Assembly: GCA_900768245.1 (NCBI GenBank)
Contig: CAAGCE010000193.1
Span: 1-64,000 of the forward strand
Direction: 5' to 3'
DNA: 64,000 nucleotides
Source of the DNA: Oscillospiraceae bacterium
Lineage (GTDB): Bacteria > Bacillota > Clostridia > Oscillospirales > Ruminococcaceae
Of this stretch, positions 43,785-53,357 are shown piece by piece; positions within the stretch are counted from its first letter, which is position 1, and every line of letters starts with the position of its first letter. A model generated the notes under the pieces. That model saw only the letters and a list, made by a program, of their open reading frames with translations. It made no database searches and was not told where the DNA came from. The position numbers and the translations under genes are program-made.

Positions 43785-44810
43785 ATGAAAAAAGATATTC
43801 TTTCATATAAACTTGATGAATTAAGTGCTTTATTTGCAGAATTGAATGAAAAAAGTTTCCGTGCAAAACAGGTTTATGAATGGCTACATATTAAAAGAAT
43901 AAAGACTTTCGACGAAATGAGTAATATTTCATTGGCATTGCGTACAAAATTATCGGAGCAATTTTATATAAATAGTATAAATATCGTTAAAAAGCTTGAA
44001 TCTTGTATAGACAATACTGTAAAATATCTTTATGAGCTTTCAGACGGTAATCACATTGAAGCGGTTTTAATGGAATATAAGCACGGAAACAGTCTTTGCA
44101 TTTCCACTCAGGTCGGCTGTAAAATGGGCTGCAATTTCTGTGCTTCAACTATTGCAGGCTTTAAACGGCATCTGCTTTCTTCTGAAATGCTCCTTCAGAT
44201 CTATGAGGCGGAAAGGGACAGCGGTCGCCACGTTGACAGCCTTGTTCTTATGGGAATAGGTGAACCGCTTGATAATTTTGACAATGTAGTTAATTTTCTG
44301 CAGATCTTGTCTTATGAAACAGGGAAAAATATGAGTCTGCGTCACGTTTCTTTATCTACCTGCGGACTTGTTGACAGGATCTATGATCTTGCTGAGTATC
44401 ATTTTGGATTAACATTGTCAATTTCACTTCATGCTGTTACTAATGAAAAACGCAGTGCTATTATGCCTGTAAACAAAAAATACAGCATAGAAGAGCTTCT
44501 TGATGCATGTAGATTTTATATTAATAAAACAGGACGCCGCATTTCTTTTGAATATGCGGTGATCCATAATGTTAATGATTCTGCTGAAGATGCGGCAGGG
44601 CTAATAAAGCTGTTAAAGGGGATGAACTGTCACGTCAATCTTATTCCGGTGAATGAAATCAAGGAACGTGATTATAAAGCTGACAGAAAAGCACTTGCAA
44701 GATTTTCGGAGCTGCTTGAAAAAGGCGGTCTTAATGTTACAACAAGACGTACTCTCGGAAGTGATATTAATGCTGCATGCGGTCAGCTGCGCCGTGAATA
44801 TGAAATATAA
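43785..44810 (+). CDS. rlmN: Dual-specificity 23S rRNA/tRNA m2A methyltransferase
   Basis: 341-aa radical-SAM enzyme methylating A2503 of 23S rRNA and A37 of tRNA. The 4Fe-4S motif is CKMGCNFCAS (residues ~112-121), MGIGEPLDN follows, and the second catalytic Cys is in INAACGQL near the C-terminus. Standard neighbour of prpC. Confidence 0.94.
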   Translation: MKKDILSYKLDELSALFAELNEKSFRAKQVYEWLHIKRIKTFDEMSNISLALRTKLSEQFYINSINIVKKLESCIDNTVKYLYELSDGNHIEAVLMEYKHGNSLCISTQVGCKMGCNFCASTIAGFKRHLLSSEMLLQIYEAERDSGRHVDSLVLMGIGEPLDNFDNVVNFLQILSYETGKNMSLRHVSLSTCGLVDRIYDLAEYHFGLTLSISLHAVTNEKRSAIMPVNKKYSIEELLDACRFYINKTGRRISFEYAVIHNVNDSAEDAAGLIKLLKGMNCHVNLIPVNEIKERDYKADRKALARFSELLEKGGLNVTTRRTLGSDINAACGQLRREYEI

Positions 44811-44852
44811 ATGATTGGCCTTTTAAATATCTAACGAAAGGGTGAAGGACGC

Positions 44853-45575
44853 GTGAATGTTTTCTCGGAAACCAATATCGGTTTGTCAAGAAGTGAAAAT
44901 CAGGACAGAGTTAAAACAGCCATTTTAGGTGATGACGTGGCTTTTGCTGTTATTTGTGATGGTATGGGCGGTGAAAATGCCGGAAGTGAAGCAAGTGAAA
45001 AAGCCATAAATGTGATTTTCGAAAGAATTACAAAGGTTTTCAGACGTGACTATGATGAAAATTCTATAAAAAATCTGCTGCTTTCTTCTGTTACAACTGC
45101 AAACGCTGTTGTATACGATACCGCATGGTCAAATTCAGAAAAATACGGTATGGGTACTACCTGCGTTATTGCCATGTGTATCGGCAGTAAGCTTCATGTG
45201 GTAAGCGTTGGAGATTCAAGGGCTTACCTTATTTCAGATAAAATCGAACAAGTCACCAAAGATCATACTATGGTTATGAAAATGTATGAAAACGGTGAAA
45301 TTACCAAGGATGAAATGAAAAATCATCCCAAAAGAAATTATATTACCAAAGCTGTTGGCGTTTCGGAACAGGTTGTACCGGATTATTACGAGATGGATCT
45401 TCCCAATGATGCTGCAGTTGTTTTGTGTTCGGACGGATTGTCAAATTATTGTGATGAGTCCGATATATATAACACAGTGACACGAACTCAGCCGGAGCAA
45501 ATATCAAATGAGCTTATAAAAATTGCACTTGAGAATGGCGGTAATGATAATATTACTGTTGCAGTCATAAAATGA
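44853..45575 (+). CDS. prpC: PP2C-type Ser/Thr protein phosphatase
   Basis: 240-aa phosphatase reversing PrkC phosphorylation. Metal-binding motifs SENQDR, ICDGMGGE, VGDSRAYL, CSDGLSNY and GGNDNITV are all present. GTG start behind GAAAGGGTGAAGG. Followed by prkC. Confidence 0.93.
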   Translation: MNVFSETNIGLSRSENQDRVKTAILGDDVAFAVICDGMGGENAGSEASEKAINVIFERITKVFRRDYDENSIKNLLLSSVTTANAVVYDTAWSNSEKYGMGTTCVIAMCIGSKLHVVSVGDSRAYLISDKIEQVTKDHTMVMKMYENGEITKDEMKNHPKRNYITKAVGVSEQVVPDYYEMDLPNDAAVVLCSDGLSNYCDESDIYNTVTRTQPEQISNELIKIALENGGNDNITVAVIK

Positions 45576-45609
45576 GATATAAATTGCTTATAATACAGGA
45601 GTGAATTCA

Positions 45610-47820
45610 ATGGATAAAAACATTGGCAGGAAACTTGACGGACGCTATGAAATTACCGAGCTTATCGGCGTCGGTGGAATGGCGGACGTTTACAAGGCAA
45701 CTGACATACTTGAGGACAGAACCGTTGCCGTAAAAATTCTGAAAAATGAATTTGCGGACAATGAAGATTTTGTCAGAAGATTTCGCAATGAATCAAAAGC
45801 AATAGCTGTATTATCACATCCAAACATTGTAAAAATTTATGATGTAGGTTTTACCGACAAGATCCAATTTATTGTTATGGAATATATTGACGGCATAACA
45901 CTTAAAGAATTTATGGAACAGCAGGGCGTCCTTAAATGGAAGGATACTGTTCATTTTATTATACAGATACTCCGTGCTTTGCAGCACGCTCATGACAGGG
46001 GAATTGTTCACAGAGATATTAAACCTCAGAACATTATGCTTTTTCCTGACGGAACTATCAAGGTCATGGATTTCGGTATTGCCCGTTTTGCCCGTGAAGA
46101 GGGTAAGACTATTTCCGATAAGGCTATCGGTTCTGTACATTATATCAGCCCTGAGCAGGCAAGAGGGGATATTACCGATGAAAAAAGCGATATTTACTCT
46201 GTCGGTGTAATGATGTATGAAATGCTGACAGGCGTTAAGCCGTTTGATGCTGATAACCCTGTTACTGTTGCACTTATGCATATGCAGACCGAACCAAAGC
46301 CGCCGAGAGAAATAAATGATTCTATCCCTGAGGGACTTGAAGAGATCGTTATCCGTGCAATGCAGAAGGAAGCATCAAAACGTTACCAGTCAGCTTCCGA
46401 AATGATAAAGGATATTGAAGAATTCAAGAAAAACCCAAGTATTGTATTTGAATATAAATATCTTTCCGAAAAAACTCAGTATTATAACGCAAATGCTGTA
46501 TCAAAAGCTGCGGCTGCATACGAAGCAAACTCTCACGAAGGCGGAAATCACTATGCTGATGATAAAGGTGAGGAAAGAAAATTGAAGTCAAAATCAAAAG
46601 TAAAAACAAAAGAGCTTCCAAAAGAAAATGAAAGTTATGAAAATTATGATGATTATGAGGAAGACGAAAAGGTTTCAAAATCATCGTATTTTGTAGTAAT
46701 TCTTACAGCTATTGCAGCAGGTATCCTTATTATTGTTGTTGCATTTATTGCTTTGACTATTACGGATATAATCGGTCCTGACGAAAAAACACAGGTCGGT
46801 AAAATGCCTGATATTGTTGGTTACAGCTATCAGGAAGTAAAGACTTACTATGCTGAATTTTTTGATGTGACTGTTGATTCACAGGAATATTCTTCCGACT
46901 ATCCGGAGGGAGCAATTATCAGTCAGGAGCCTGTTGAGGGACGTGACTACCTCGTCGGCAAGGCAACTGTTAAGGTAGTTGTCAGCAAAGGTCCGAGAAT
47001 GGTTACAATTCCTAACGTATATGACCTTGACTCAAATACGGCTCAGAGTATGCTCCGTGACAACAATGGATTTAATGTTATCATAAAGAGCGTTTTCGAT
47101 GACAATGTTGACAAGGATCTTGTTATTATGACTGACCCTGCAAAAAATGAACAGGCTGAATACGGTTCAACTGTTTATATGTATGTTAGCCGTGGTCCTG
47201 AGGAACAGGATGTAATTGTACCTGATCTGCTAGGATATACCCTCGATGCTGCAAAAACACTTCTTGGTGGCAAGTTTACTGTACAGGTTATGACCAAAGA
47301 TTCATCTGAACCTGAAAATACTGTTATTGAACAGAGTATTCCTTCAGTAACAGAAGACGGACAGTCAAATGTTGTCCCTATCAACTCTACAATTATTCTT
47401 ACTGTAAGCTCAGGTGTTGCTCCTGAACAGGAAGCTGTTATTACATTCAGCGTGCCTGACGGAATAAAGGGTTCTGCAACATTTAACTGCTATATCAACG
47501 GCAATATTGTCGGAACAGAAAAAATTGATAATGTTGCATATGCATCAACTGTATCAGTTACCGTAAAGGGTACTAAGCTCCAGATAATTATGCTTGAAGC
47601 TGTAAATAATGATACAAAGGAAAGCAGCACTATCGGTAAATACAGCGTAAACTTCGACGAAAATACTGTTACCGAAACCGAGTTCGATAAATCTCTCCTC
47701 AAGAGAATGTTTAGTGACGAAGATGCAGAAAGTGTACCAAGCGTTTCTGTTCCAAGCAGTTCCGATGAAGAAATTTATGATGATGAAGATTTCTGGAACA
47801 GCATTTTAAATGGATATTAA
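45610..47820 (+). CDS. prkC: PASTA-domain Ser/Thr protein kinase
   Basis: 736-aa membrane kinase sensing peptidoglycan fragments. Kinase domain at residues ~8-270: GVGGMADVYKA, Lys in VAVKILK, HRDIKPQN, DFGIARF. A charged linker follows, one TM helix (VILTAIAAGILIIVVAFIAL, ~362-381), then three PASTA repeats (PDIVGYSYQEV, IPNVYDLDSNTA, VPDLLGYTLDAA). The C-terminal ~140 residues form a further beta-rich region and acidic Ser-rich tail. Start ATG 45610 (AGGAG, 8 nt). Confidence 0.94.
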   Translation: MDKNIGRKLDGRYEITELIGVGGMADVYKATDILEDRTVAVKILKNEFADNEDFVRRFRNESKAIAVLSHPNIVKIYDVGFTDKIQFIVMEYIDGITLKEFMEQQGVLKWKDTVHFIIQILRALQHAHDRGIVHRDIKPQNIMLFPDGTIKVMDFGIARFAREEGKTISDKAIGSVHYISPEQARGDITDEKSDIYSVGVMMYEMLTGVKPFDADNPVTVALMHMQTEPKPPREINDSIPEGLEEIVIRAMQKEASKRYQSASEMIKDIEEFKKNPSIVFEYKYLSEKTQYYNANAVSKAAAAYEANSHEGGNHYADDKGEERKLKSKSKVKTKELPKENESYENYDDYEEDEKVSKSSYFVVILTAIAAGILIIVVAFIALTITDIIGPDEKTQVGKMPDIVGYSYQEVKTYYAEFFDVTVDSQEYSSDYPEGAIISQEPVEGRDYLVGKATVKVVVSKGPRMVTIPNVYDLDSNTAQSMLRDNNGFNVIIKSVFDDNVDKDLVIMTDPAKNEQAEYGSTVYMYVSRGPEEQDVIVPDLLGYTLDAAKTLLGGKFTVQVMTKDSSEPENTVIEQSIPSVTEDGQSNVVPINSTIILTVSSGVAPEQEAVITFSVPDGIKGSATFNCYINGNIVGTEKIDNVAYASTVSVTVKGTKLQIIMLEAVNNDTKESSTIGKYSVNFDENTVTETEFDKSLLKRMFSDEDAESVPSVSVPSSSDEEIYDDEDFWNSILNGY

Positions 47821-47841
47821 TTTGAAGCAAGGTTGTATAAT

Positions 47842-48738
47842 ATGATTTCTGAAAACGGACTTATATTAAAATCTATCGGGGGACTCTATTTTGTAGAGTC
47901 CCCTTTGGGTGTTTTGGAATGTAAAGCAAGGGGAATTTTCCGAAAACAAAATATATCTCCATGTGTAGGTGACAAGGTAAAAGTTGAAGAGATTTCAGAT
48001 GGACATGGTGTTATATCTGAAATTTACGAAAGGCGAAACAGCATTATCCGTCCGCCTTTAGCAAATCTTGATTATATTATTTTTGTTATATCTACCTGTG
48101 AGCCTGCTCCGAATTTTACACTTCTTGATAAGTTTATTGCTATTGCGGAATTTAAAGACATAGGAAGCATTATTGCTGTAACAAAGCGAGATCTGAAAGA
48201 GAACGGTGAAATTACTGATATATATAAAAATTCAGGTGCTGGAGTATTTGAAATAGACTATGACGAACCTGAAAGCTATATGAAGCTTTACAATAAGATA
48301 ACTGGTAAGATATGCGCATTTACTGGAAATACCGGTGCAGGAAAGTCGACCCTTCTTAATCATATTGACTCTGATATTCAGCTGAAAACGGGTGAAATCA
48401 GCAAAAAGCTTGGCAGAGGACGTCATACTACACGTCATGTTGAGCTTTTTAAACTGAAAAATGGCGCATATATTGCAGATACACCGGGATTTTCAACATT
48501 TGAAACAAATAAATATGACATAATTTTAAAAGATAAGCTGGCACTTTGTTTCCGTGAATTTGCAGAGTATGAAGGAAAATGCCGTTTTCCCGACTGTTCA
48601 CATACCAAAGAAAAGGGATGCGCAGTGATCGAAGCTGTAAATAACGGAATTATTTCCAAATCACGTCATGACAGTTACGTTGAGATGTATGAAGAAGCAA
48701 AGCAGATAAAGGAATGGGAAATAAAAGACAAAATATAA
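47842..48738 (+). CDS. rsgA: Ribosome small-subunit GTPase RsgA
   Basis: 298-aa circularly permuted GTPase assisting 30S maturation. N-terminal OB domain, G4 VTKRD before G1 GNTGAGKSTLL, G3 DTPGF, and a C-terminal zinc knuckle (CRFPDCSHTKEKGC). Start ATG 47842; TTG 47833 is less likely. Followed directly by thiN; the rpe gene that normally separates them is missing. Confidence 0.93.
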   Translation: MISENGLILKSIGGLYFVESPLGVLECKARGIFRKQNISPCVGDKVKVEEISDGHGVISEIYERRNSIIRPPLANLDYIIFVISTCEPAPNFTLLDKFIAIAEFKDIGSIIAVTKRDLKENGEITDIYKNSGAGVFEIDYDEPESYMKLYNKITGKICAFTGNTGAGKSTLLNHIDSDIQLKTGEISKKLGRGRHTTRHVELFKLKNGAYIADTPGFSTFETNKYDIILKDKLALCFREFAEYEGKCRFPDCSHTKEKGCAVIEAVNNGIISKSRHDSYVEMYEEAKQIKEWEIKDKI

Positions 48739-48750
48739 GGCGGTATTTTT

Positions 48751-49368
48751 ATGAAAGAATGTTGGATATTCGGAAGTTCTTTTATTGAAGATTACAGTAA
48801 ATACGATGTTCCTCAGGACGCATTTGTCATTGCTGCTGACGGTGGATATTCTCATATAAAAAGGCTTGGGATAAAGCCTGATCTTATTTTGGGCGATTTT
48901 GACAGCTTAAACGAAAAGCTGCCTGATGACTGCGATACAATTACCGTTCCATCAAGAAAAGATGATACGGATATGATGCTTGCAGTAAAAAAAGCATTGG
49001 AAAAAGGGTATTGCAGCATAACAATATGCGGTGCACTCGGCGGACGTCTTGACCATACGATCGCCAATATCCAGACTCTTGAATTTATATATGAACACGG
49101 CGGAAACGGCAGAATTTTCAGTGAAAGCAACATTGTAATGCTCCAATCAAACAGTTCAAAGATGTATCCTAAGATCGACGGCTTTTACTTCTCGATTTTT
49201 TCACTTACTGACGAAACTGTCGTTACAACCACAGGTACAAAATATAATCTTACCGATTACAGTTTAACAAGAGATTTCCCTTTGGGAGTAAGCAATGAAA
49301 TTTTATCGGAACAGGCTGAAATAACTGTAAAATCAGGAAAACTGCTTATTCTTTACTCAAAAAAATAA
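48751..49368 (+). CDS. thiN: Thiamine pyrophosphokinase
   Basis: 205-aa enzyme making TPP from thiamine and ATP. VIAADGGYSH, LILGDFDSL, KDDTDMMLA and GALGGRLDHTIANI are diagnostic. No TPP riboswitch is seen upstream. Confidence 0.92.
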   Translation: MKECWIFGSSFIEDYSKYDVPQDAFVIAADGGYSHIKRLGIKPDLILGDFDSLNEKLPDDCDTITVPSRKDDTDMMLAVKKALEKGYCSITICGALGGRLDHTIANIQTLEFIYEHGGNGRIFSESNIVMLQSNSSKMYPKIDGFYFSIFSLTDETVVTTTGTKYNLTDYSLTRDFPLGVSNEILSEQAEITVKSGKLLILYSKK

Positions 49369-49442
49369 GATTATCACAATTTTTTGATTTCGGCATAATA
49401 TGTAATAAATCTAAGGCATAAGCCGCATTGGAGGTATTACTT

Positions 49443-49535
49443 ATGAAAATTGTCGTTATTAAAAGTCCTAAGCTTTTAGCAAATTTCTTTCGTATAATTT
49501 TTAAAATAAAAAAAGATCCTGACGAAATCTATTAA
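49443..49535 (+). CDS. spoVM: Stage V sporulation protein M (tiny spore-coat anchor)
   Basis: A 30-codon gene starting MKIVVIKSPK, with Pro9 and Lys10 as in Bacillus SpoVM (26 aa), followed by an amphipathic helix LLANFFRIIFKIKK and a short acidic tail DPDEIY. In Bacillus the peptide sits on the outer forespore membrane, recognises its convex curvature, and recruits SpoIVA. A strong GGAGG precedes the ATG by 7 nt. The position after thiN is exactly that of B. subtilis. A terminator follows at once. Confidence 0.9.
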   Translation: MKIVVIKSPKLLANFFRIIFKIKKDPDEIY

Positions 49536-49543
49536 AAACATAA

Positions 49544-49587
49544 CAGCACCCGTTCATTTTTTGTGAATGAAACGGGTGCTGCTTTTT
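49544..49587. terminator. Bidirectional terminator between spoVM and the recombinase gene
   Basis: CAGCACCCGTT pairs with AACGGGTGCTG (49544-49554 with 49571-49581), extended by CATT/AATG; T-run to the right, and an A-run on the left. Confidence 0.88.
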
Positions 49588-50578
49588 ATTTTTTTTCAGG
49601 CTTTTTCTTATTTTTTATATTTGCAAGAGGAGATGCGTCCATTGCTTCTTTTAATGTATCATTTGAAATATGAGTATATATCTCAGTTGTTGAAATGCTT
49701 TTGTGTCCGAGTATCTCTTTCAGAACAAGAGTATCAACATTGCCATGCTGGTACATAAGTGTAGCGGCAGTATGACGAAGCTTATGCGTTGACAGACCAC
49801 GGTTATCGAGATTGCTGTCCTTTAATGCATTTTCAACTACCTGTTCTACCCGTCGGTTGCTTATTCTGTTGCCTTGCTTACTTAAAAATAAGGCATTACG
49901 TTCAGTTTCTGACTCTTTTCTTGTAGGAAGGTATGACACGATCGCATCAGCACAGGCGTCATTAATGTGTATTATCCTTTCTTTATTGCCCTTACCAAGC
50001 AGACGCATCGAGCGTTCATCAAGGTTTATATCCTGCATATTCAACCCAACAAGCTCACTAAGACGCATTCCGCAGTTTATAAAAAGAGTTATGATACAAT
50101 AATCACGAAGATAAAATGGGTCATCTGTATTCATATTTTCAAGCAGATTTACGCTTTCGTCCAAAGTAAGGAATTTCGGAAGATGCTCATGCATTTTAGG
50201 ATAGTCCACATCTTTTGTAGGGTCGCTGTCGATAATATTCAGATCACGGTAAAGGCATTTGAAAAACATTCGCAGAGAGGCAAGCTTTCTGTGACGTGTT
50301 TTGGCTGTATTTCCTCTTACAGATGCAACATAGTTCAGATACTGAAGCGCATCAAGCTTTGTAAATGACTTGATATATTCCAGAGGAACATCTGCAATGT
50401 CTATAAATTTAAACGGCGTATCCTGCGGGACAACTCCATGCTTGACTTTAAGATACCTTAAAAACAGGCGCAGATCAACATAATACGATTCGATCGTTCT
50501 TTCTGATTTAAGACGCACTACTCGCTGATATGTAAAAAAATCATTGAGATAATAAGGACATTCCGCAGGATTTATCAT
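49586..50578 (-). CDS. XerC/XerD-family tyrosine recombinase
   Basis: 330-aa site-specific recombinase. N-terminal SAM-like core-binding domain (~residues 10-110) and catalytic domain with Arg in GMRLSELVGL, Lys in GKGNKER, HxxR in STHKLRHTAATL, and His/Tyr in LGHKSISTTEIYTH. The size and the housekeeping context suggest the chromosome-dimer recombinase rather than a phage integrase. I found no convincing dif site next to it. Basic C-terminal tail (NKKKPEKK). Confidence 0.88.
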   Translation of the reverse strand: MINPAECPYYLNDFFTYQRVVRLKSERTIESYYVDLRLFLRYLKVKHGVVPQDTPFKFIDIADVPLEYIKSFTKLDALQYLNYVASVRGNTAKTRHRKLASLRMFFKCLYRDLNIIDSDPTKDVDYPKMHEHLPKFLTLDESVNLLENMNTDDPFYLRDYCIITLFINCGMRLSELVGLNMQDINLDERSMRLLGKGNKERIIHINDACADAIVSYLPTRKESETERNALFLSKQGNRISNRRVEQVVENALKDSNLDNRGLSTHKLRHTAATLMYQHGNVDTLVLKEILGHKSISTTEIYTHISNDTLKEAMDASPLANIKNKKKPEKK

Positions 50579-50626
50579 AGCAGTTCACCACTTTAAAGAA
50601 TAATAATACTTAATTTGTACACATTA

Positions 50627-50655
50627 ATTGTAATATTAAAATAAATCTTTGTCAA
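50627..50655 (-). promoter_or_regulatory. Promoter of the recombinase gene
   Basis: Minus strand TTGACA (50650-50655), 17 bp, TACAAT (50627-50632), 48 bp upstream of the ATG. Confidence 0.7.
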
Positions 50656-50794
50656 GCAAAATTATACAGGGAAAACTTATCTGAAAATTTAGTGAAACTT
50701 TGTTTTATTTTTATATAAGCTATGGAAATTTATAAATTAATATGATATAATATTAAACGGTAATGTCTTGAATACTATTATAGGAGTGATATTT

Positions 50795-52069
50795 TTGAAA
50801 ATTAAATACAATCGTGAAAAAATCGGCGATGGTATTCATTTTACAACAATAATTAATGAACGTCAGAAAACAAACACAGTAATTGTTCATCTTGTTACTG
50901 AACTTGCAGAAGATACAGCTTCACTTAATGCTATTATTCCATATGTTCTTTCAGGAAGCAGCGATGAATATAAAACTGTTACCGAATTAAGCAAAAAGCT
51001 TTCCGAGCTTTATGGTGCGGTTTTAAGAGGAACTGTTTCAAAGCTTGGCGACAGCCAGGTCGTTTCACTTATGGCGGGCTGCATCAATGACCGTTATACA
51101 TTTGACGGTGAACATATTACAGAAGAAGCTTCAAGAGTGCTTTTAGGCTGTCTTACAAAACCTTATCTCGAAAATGACGGATTCTTTAAAAGTGATTTTG
51201 AACTGAAAAAGCAGGAACTTCTTGACGATATTGATGCTGAAATAAACGATAAACGTGCTTTTGCATTTAAACGCTCCGCAAAAATTATTTATAAAAATGA
51301 ACCTTGTGCTATATCTGCCAAGGGAGACAGAGAGTATGCCGAAAAGATAGATGCAGTAAAAGCTTATGAACAGTATAAGAAGCTTTTAAAAACCGCACAG
51401 ATAGAGGTTTTCTTTGTCGGCGCAGCTGAACCTGCAAATCTTAAAGATATGTTTAAAAGCTCACTTTTACAGCTTGAACGTTCTTATGGCGGAGATAATA
51501 AGACTGTATTTTCAAAGCTTAAAACAGAAGTTGCAAATTCTGTTGAAAAGTACGATGTTGCACAGAGCAAAATGGTTATGGCATTTAAATCCGAATGCAC
51601 CAATGCTCCTGCGATGAAGCTTATGAACTCTGTATTCGGCGGAACTCCTTTTTCAAAGCTGTTCCTTAATGTAAGAGAAAAGCTTAGCCTTTGTTATTAT
51701 TGTTCCTCGGGATATAATGACCGAAAAGGTGTACTTTTCGTTGACAGCGGTGTTGAACACGCAAATATTGAAAAGGCAAAGGCAGAGATACTCAATCAGC
51801 TTAAAGCTGTGCAGAACGGTGAATTTACAGAAGAAGAGATCAATAATTCACGTCTTTCAATGATTAATTCATTAAGAGGTGTGACCGATGGGGCACGTTC
51901 TATCGCTGAATGGTATTTCAAGCAAAGCTATGCAGGTCAGTCTTTATCTCCTGAAGATGAGATAGAAAGACTGAAGGCAGTTACAAAAGAAGATATTATT
52001 GCTGCAGCCAAGTCGCTTTCACTTGATACAGTATATGTTCTCACAGGAAAGGAGAGTGCTGCGGAATGA
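50795..52069 (+). CDS. ymfF: M16 peptidase-like protein, inactive partner (YmfF type)
   Basis: 424-aa insulinase-fold protein. The zinc motif HxxEH is absent from the expected position (PYVLSGSSDEY), while the overall fold and the LYGAVLRG and NVREKLSLCYYC segments are conserved. In the YmfF/YmfH and mitochondrial MPP pattern, a non-catalytic subunit pairs with an active one. The start is TTG 50795 behind AGGAG. The last codons overlap the start of ymfH. Confidence 0.88.
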   Translation: MKIKYNREKIGDGIHFTTIINERQKTNTVIVHLVTELAEDTASLNAIIPYVLSGSSDEYKTVTELSKKLSELYGAVLRGTVSKLGDSQVVSLMAGCINDRYTFDGEHITEEASRVLLGCLTKPYLENDGFFKSDFELKKQELLDDIDAEINDKRAFAFKRSAKIIYKNEPCAISAKGDREYAEKIDAVKAYEQYKKLLKTAQIEVFFVGAAEPANLKDMFKSSLLQLERSYGGDNKTVFSKLKTEVANSVEKYDVAQSKMVMAFKSECTNAPAMKLMNSVFGGTPFSKLFLNVREKLSLCYYCSSGYNDRKGVLFVDSGVEHANIEKAKAEILNQLKAVQNGEFTEEEINNSRLSMINSLRGVTDGARSIAEWYFKQSYAGQSLSPEDEIERLKAVTKEDIIAAAKSLSLDTVYVLTGKESAAE

Positions 52070-53355
52070 TGAAAGAAGTTATCAGCAACGACCGCACCAA
52101 TGAAAAATATACTCATATCAAACACCCGACAGGTCTTGATATTTATGTATGGAAAATGGAGGGCTTCAGTACAACACACGCTCTCTTCGGAACAAAGTAC
52201 GGTTCAATAAATACCAAATTCAAAACAAAAAACGACCCTGATTTCATTACAGTACCAAATGGAATTGCTCATTATCTTGAACACAAGCTTTTTGAAAATG
52301 AGGACTGTGATGTATTCAGCTTATATGCAAAGACAGGTGCTTCCGCAAATGCATATACATCATTTGACAGGACCTGCTACCTTTTCAGCTGCACAAGCAA
52401 TGTATATGAATCTCTTGAAATTCTCCTCAGCTTTGTTCAGGAACCTTACTTCACAGAGGCTACCGTACAGAAAGAGCAGGGTATCATCGGTCAGGAGATC
52501 AGAATGTATGATGATAATGCAGGCTGGCGTGTATTCTTCAATATGCTTCAGGGTATGTATCACAATCACCCTGTAAAAATCGACATTGCAGGTACAGTTG
52601 AGAGTATTGCAGAGATAAATGCCGATCTGCTTTATAAGTGCTACTATACCTTCTACAACCTCAATAATATGGTACTCAGCATTGCAGGTGATGTTGATGT
52701 AGACAAGGTTCTTGAGGTTTGTGATAAGTTCCTTAAGCCAAATGAGAACATTGAACTTGAAACAGCTTTTGAATATGAGCCTGATACAGTATACAAGCAC
52801 GAAATGGTTCAGAAGCTTGAAATTTCACTTCCTATGTTTAATATCGGATTTAAGGCAAAGCCTGAAAAGGGTATTGATGCGATAAAGGCTGAGATCGAAA
52901 CAAATTTTGTGCTTTCTCTTCTTGCCGATGAAAGCTCTGATTTCTATAAAAAGCTTTATGACGAGGGACTTATCAACTCAACATTTTCTTCCGAAGTATT
53001 TATGGGTGACGGATATTTTTGCTCACTTTTCGGCGGAGAATCAAGAAATCCACGTCTTGTCCGTGATAAGATAATCGAAGAGATCAATCGCTGCAAAAAA
53101 GAAGGCCTTGACGAAGAGCGTTTCAATATGATAAAGAAATCATATTACGGTGCGCTTATAAGAGATCTTAACGACGCAGAGGCTATTGCAACCATAATGC
53201 TCAACAATGGTATGGAAAAGCTTGATGCATTTGCAAATATAGAAGCTGTTGCTGCCTGCACATTTGAAGATGTTACTGCAAGACTTGAAAAGCAGTTCAA
53301 TACGGATAATGTTGTTATCTCAATTATTGAACCTATCAACAGCAGGGAGGAATAA
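52066..53355 (+). CDS. ymfH: M16 zinc peptidase, active partner (YmfH type)
   Basis: 429-aa metallopeptidase with the inverted zinc motif HYLEH (IAHYLEHKLFE, residue ~70) and the downstream Glu in VQKEQGIIGQEI. Overlaps ymfF by 4 nt (ATGA), which supports a heterodimer. Homologues process short peptides; the substrate here is unknown. Confidence 0.9.
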   Translation: MMKEVISNDRTNEKYTHIKHPTGLDIYVWKMEGFSTTHALFGTKYGSINTKFKTKNDPDFITVPNGIAHYLEHKLFENEDCDVFSLYAKTGASANAYTSFDRTCYLFSCTSNVYESLEILLSFVQEPYFTEATVQKEQGIIGQEIRMYDDNAGWRVFFNMLQGMYHNHPVKIDIAGTVESIAEINADLLYKCYYTFYNLNNMVLSIAGDVDVDKVLEVCDKFLKPNENIELETAFEYEPDTVYKHEMVQKLEISLPMFNIGFKAKPEKGIDAIKAEIETNFVLSLLADESSDFYKKLYDEGLINSTFSSEVFMGDGYFCSLFGGESRNPRLVRDKIIEEINRCKKEGLDEERFNMIKKSYYGALIRDLNDAEAIATIMLNNGMEKLDAFANIEAVAACTFEDVTARLEKQFNTDNVVISIIEPINSREE

Positions 53356-53357
53356 GT

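Noticed and set aside
48600..48751. TPP riboswitch before thiN
   Set aside because: The gap to rsgA is 12 nt and there is no THI-box sequence.
49369..49442. Sigma-E promoter for spoVM
   Set aside because: GGCATAATATG resembles a sigma-E -10, but no matching -35 is clear at the right distance.
50579..50794. dif site or attachment site beside the tyrosine recombinase
   Set aside because: No 28-bp sequence with two convincing 11-bp half-sites was found, only AT-rich sequence and a promoter.
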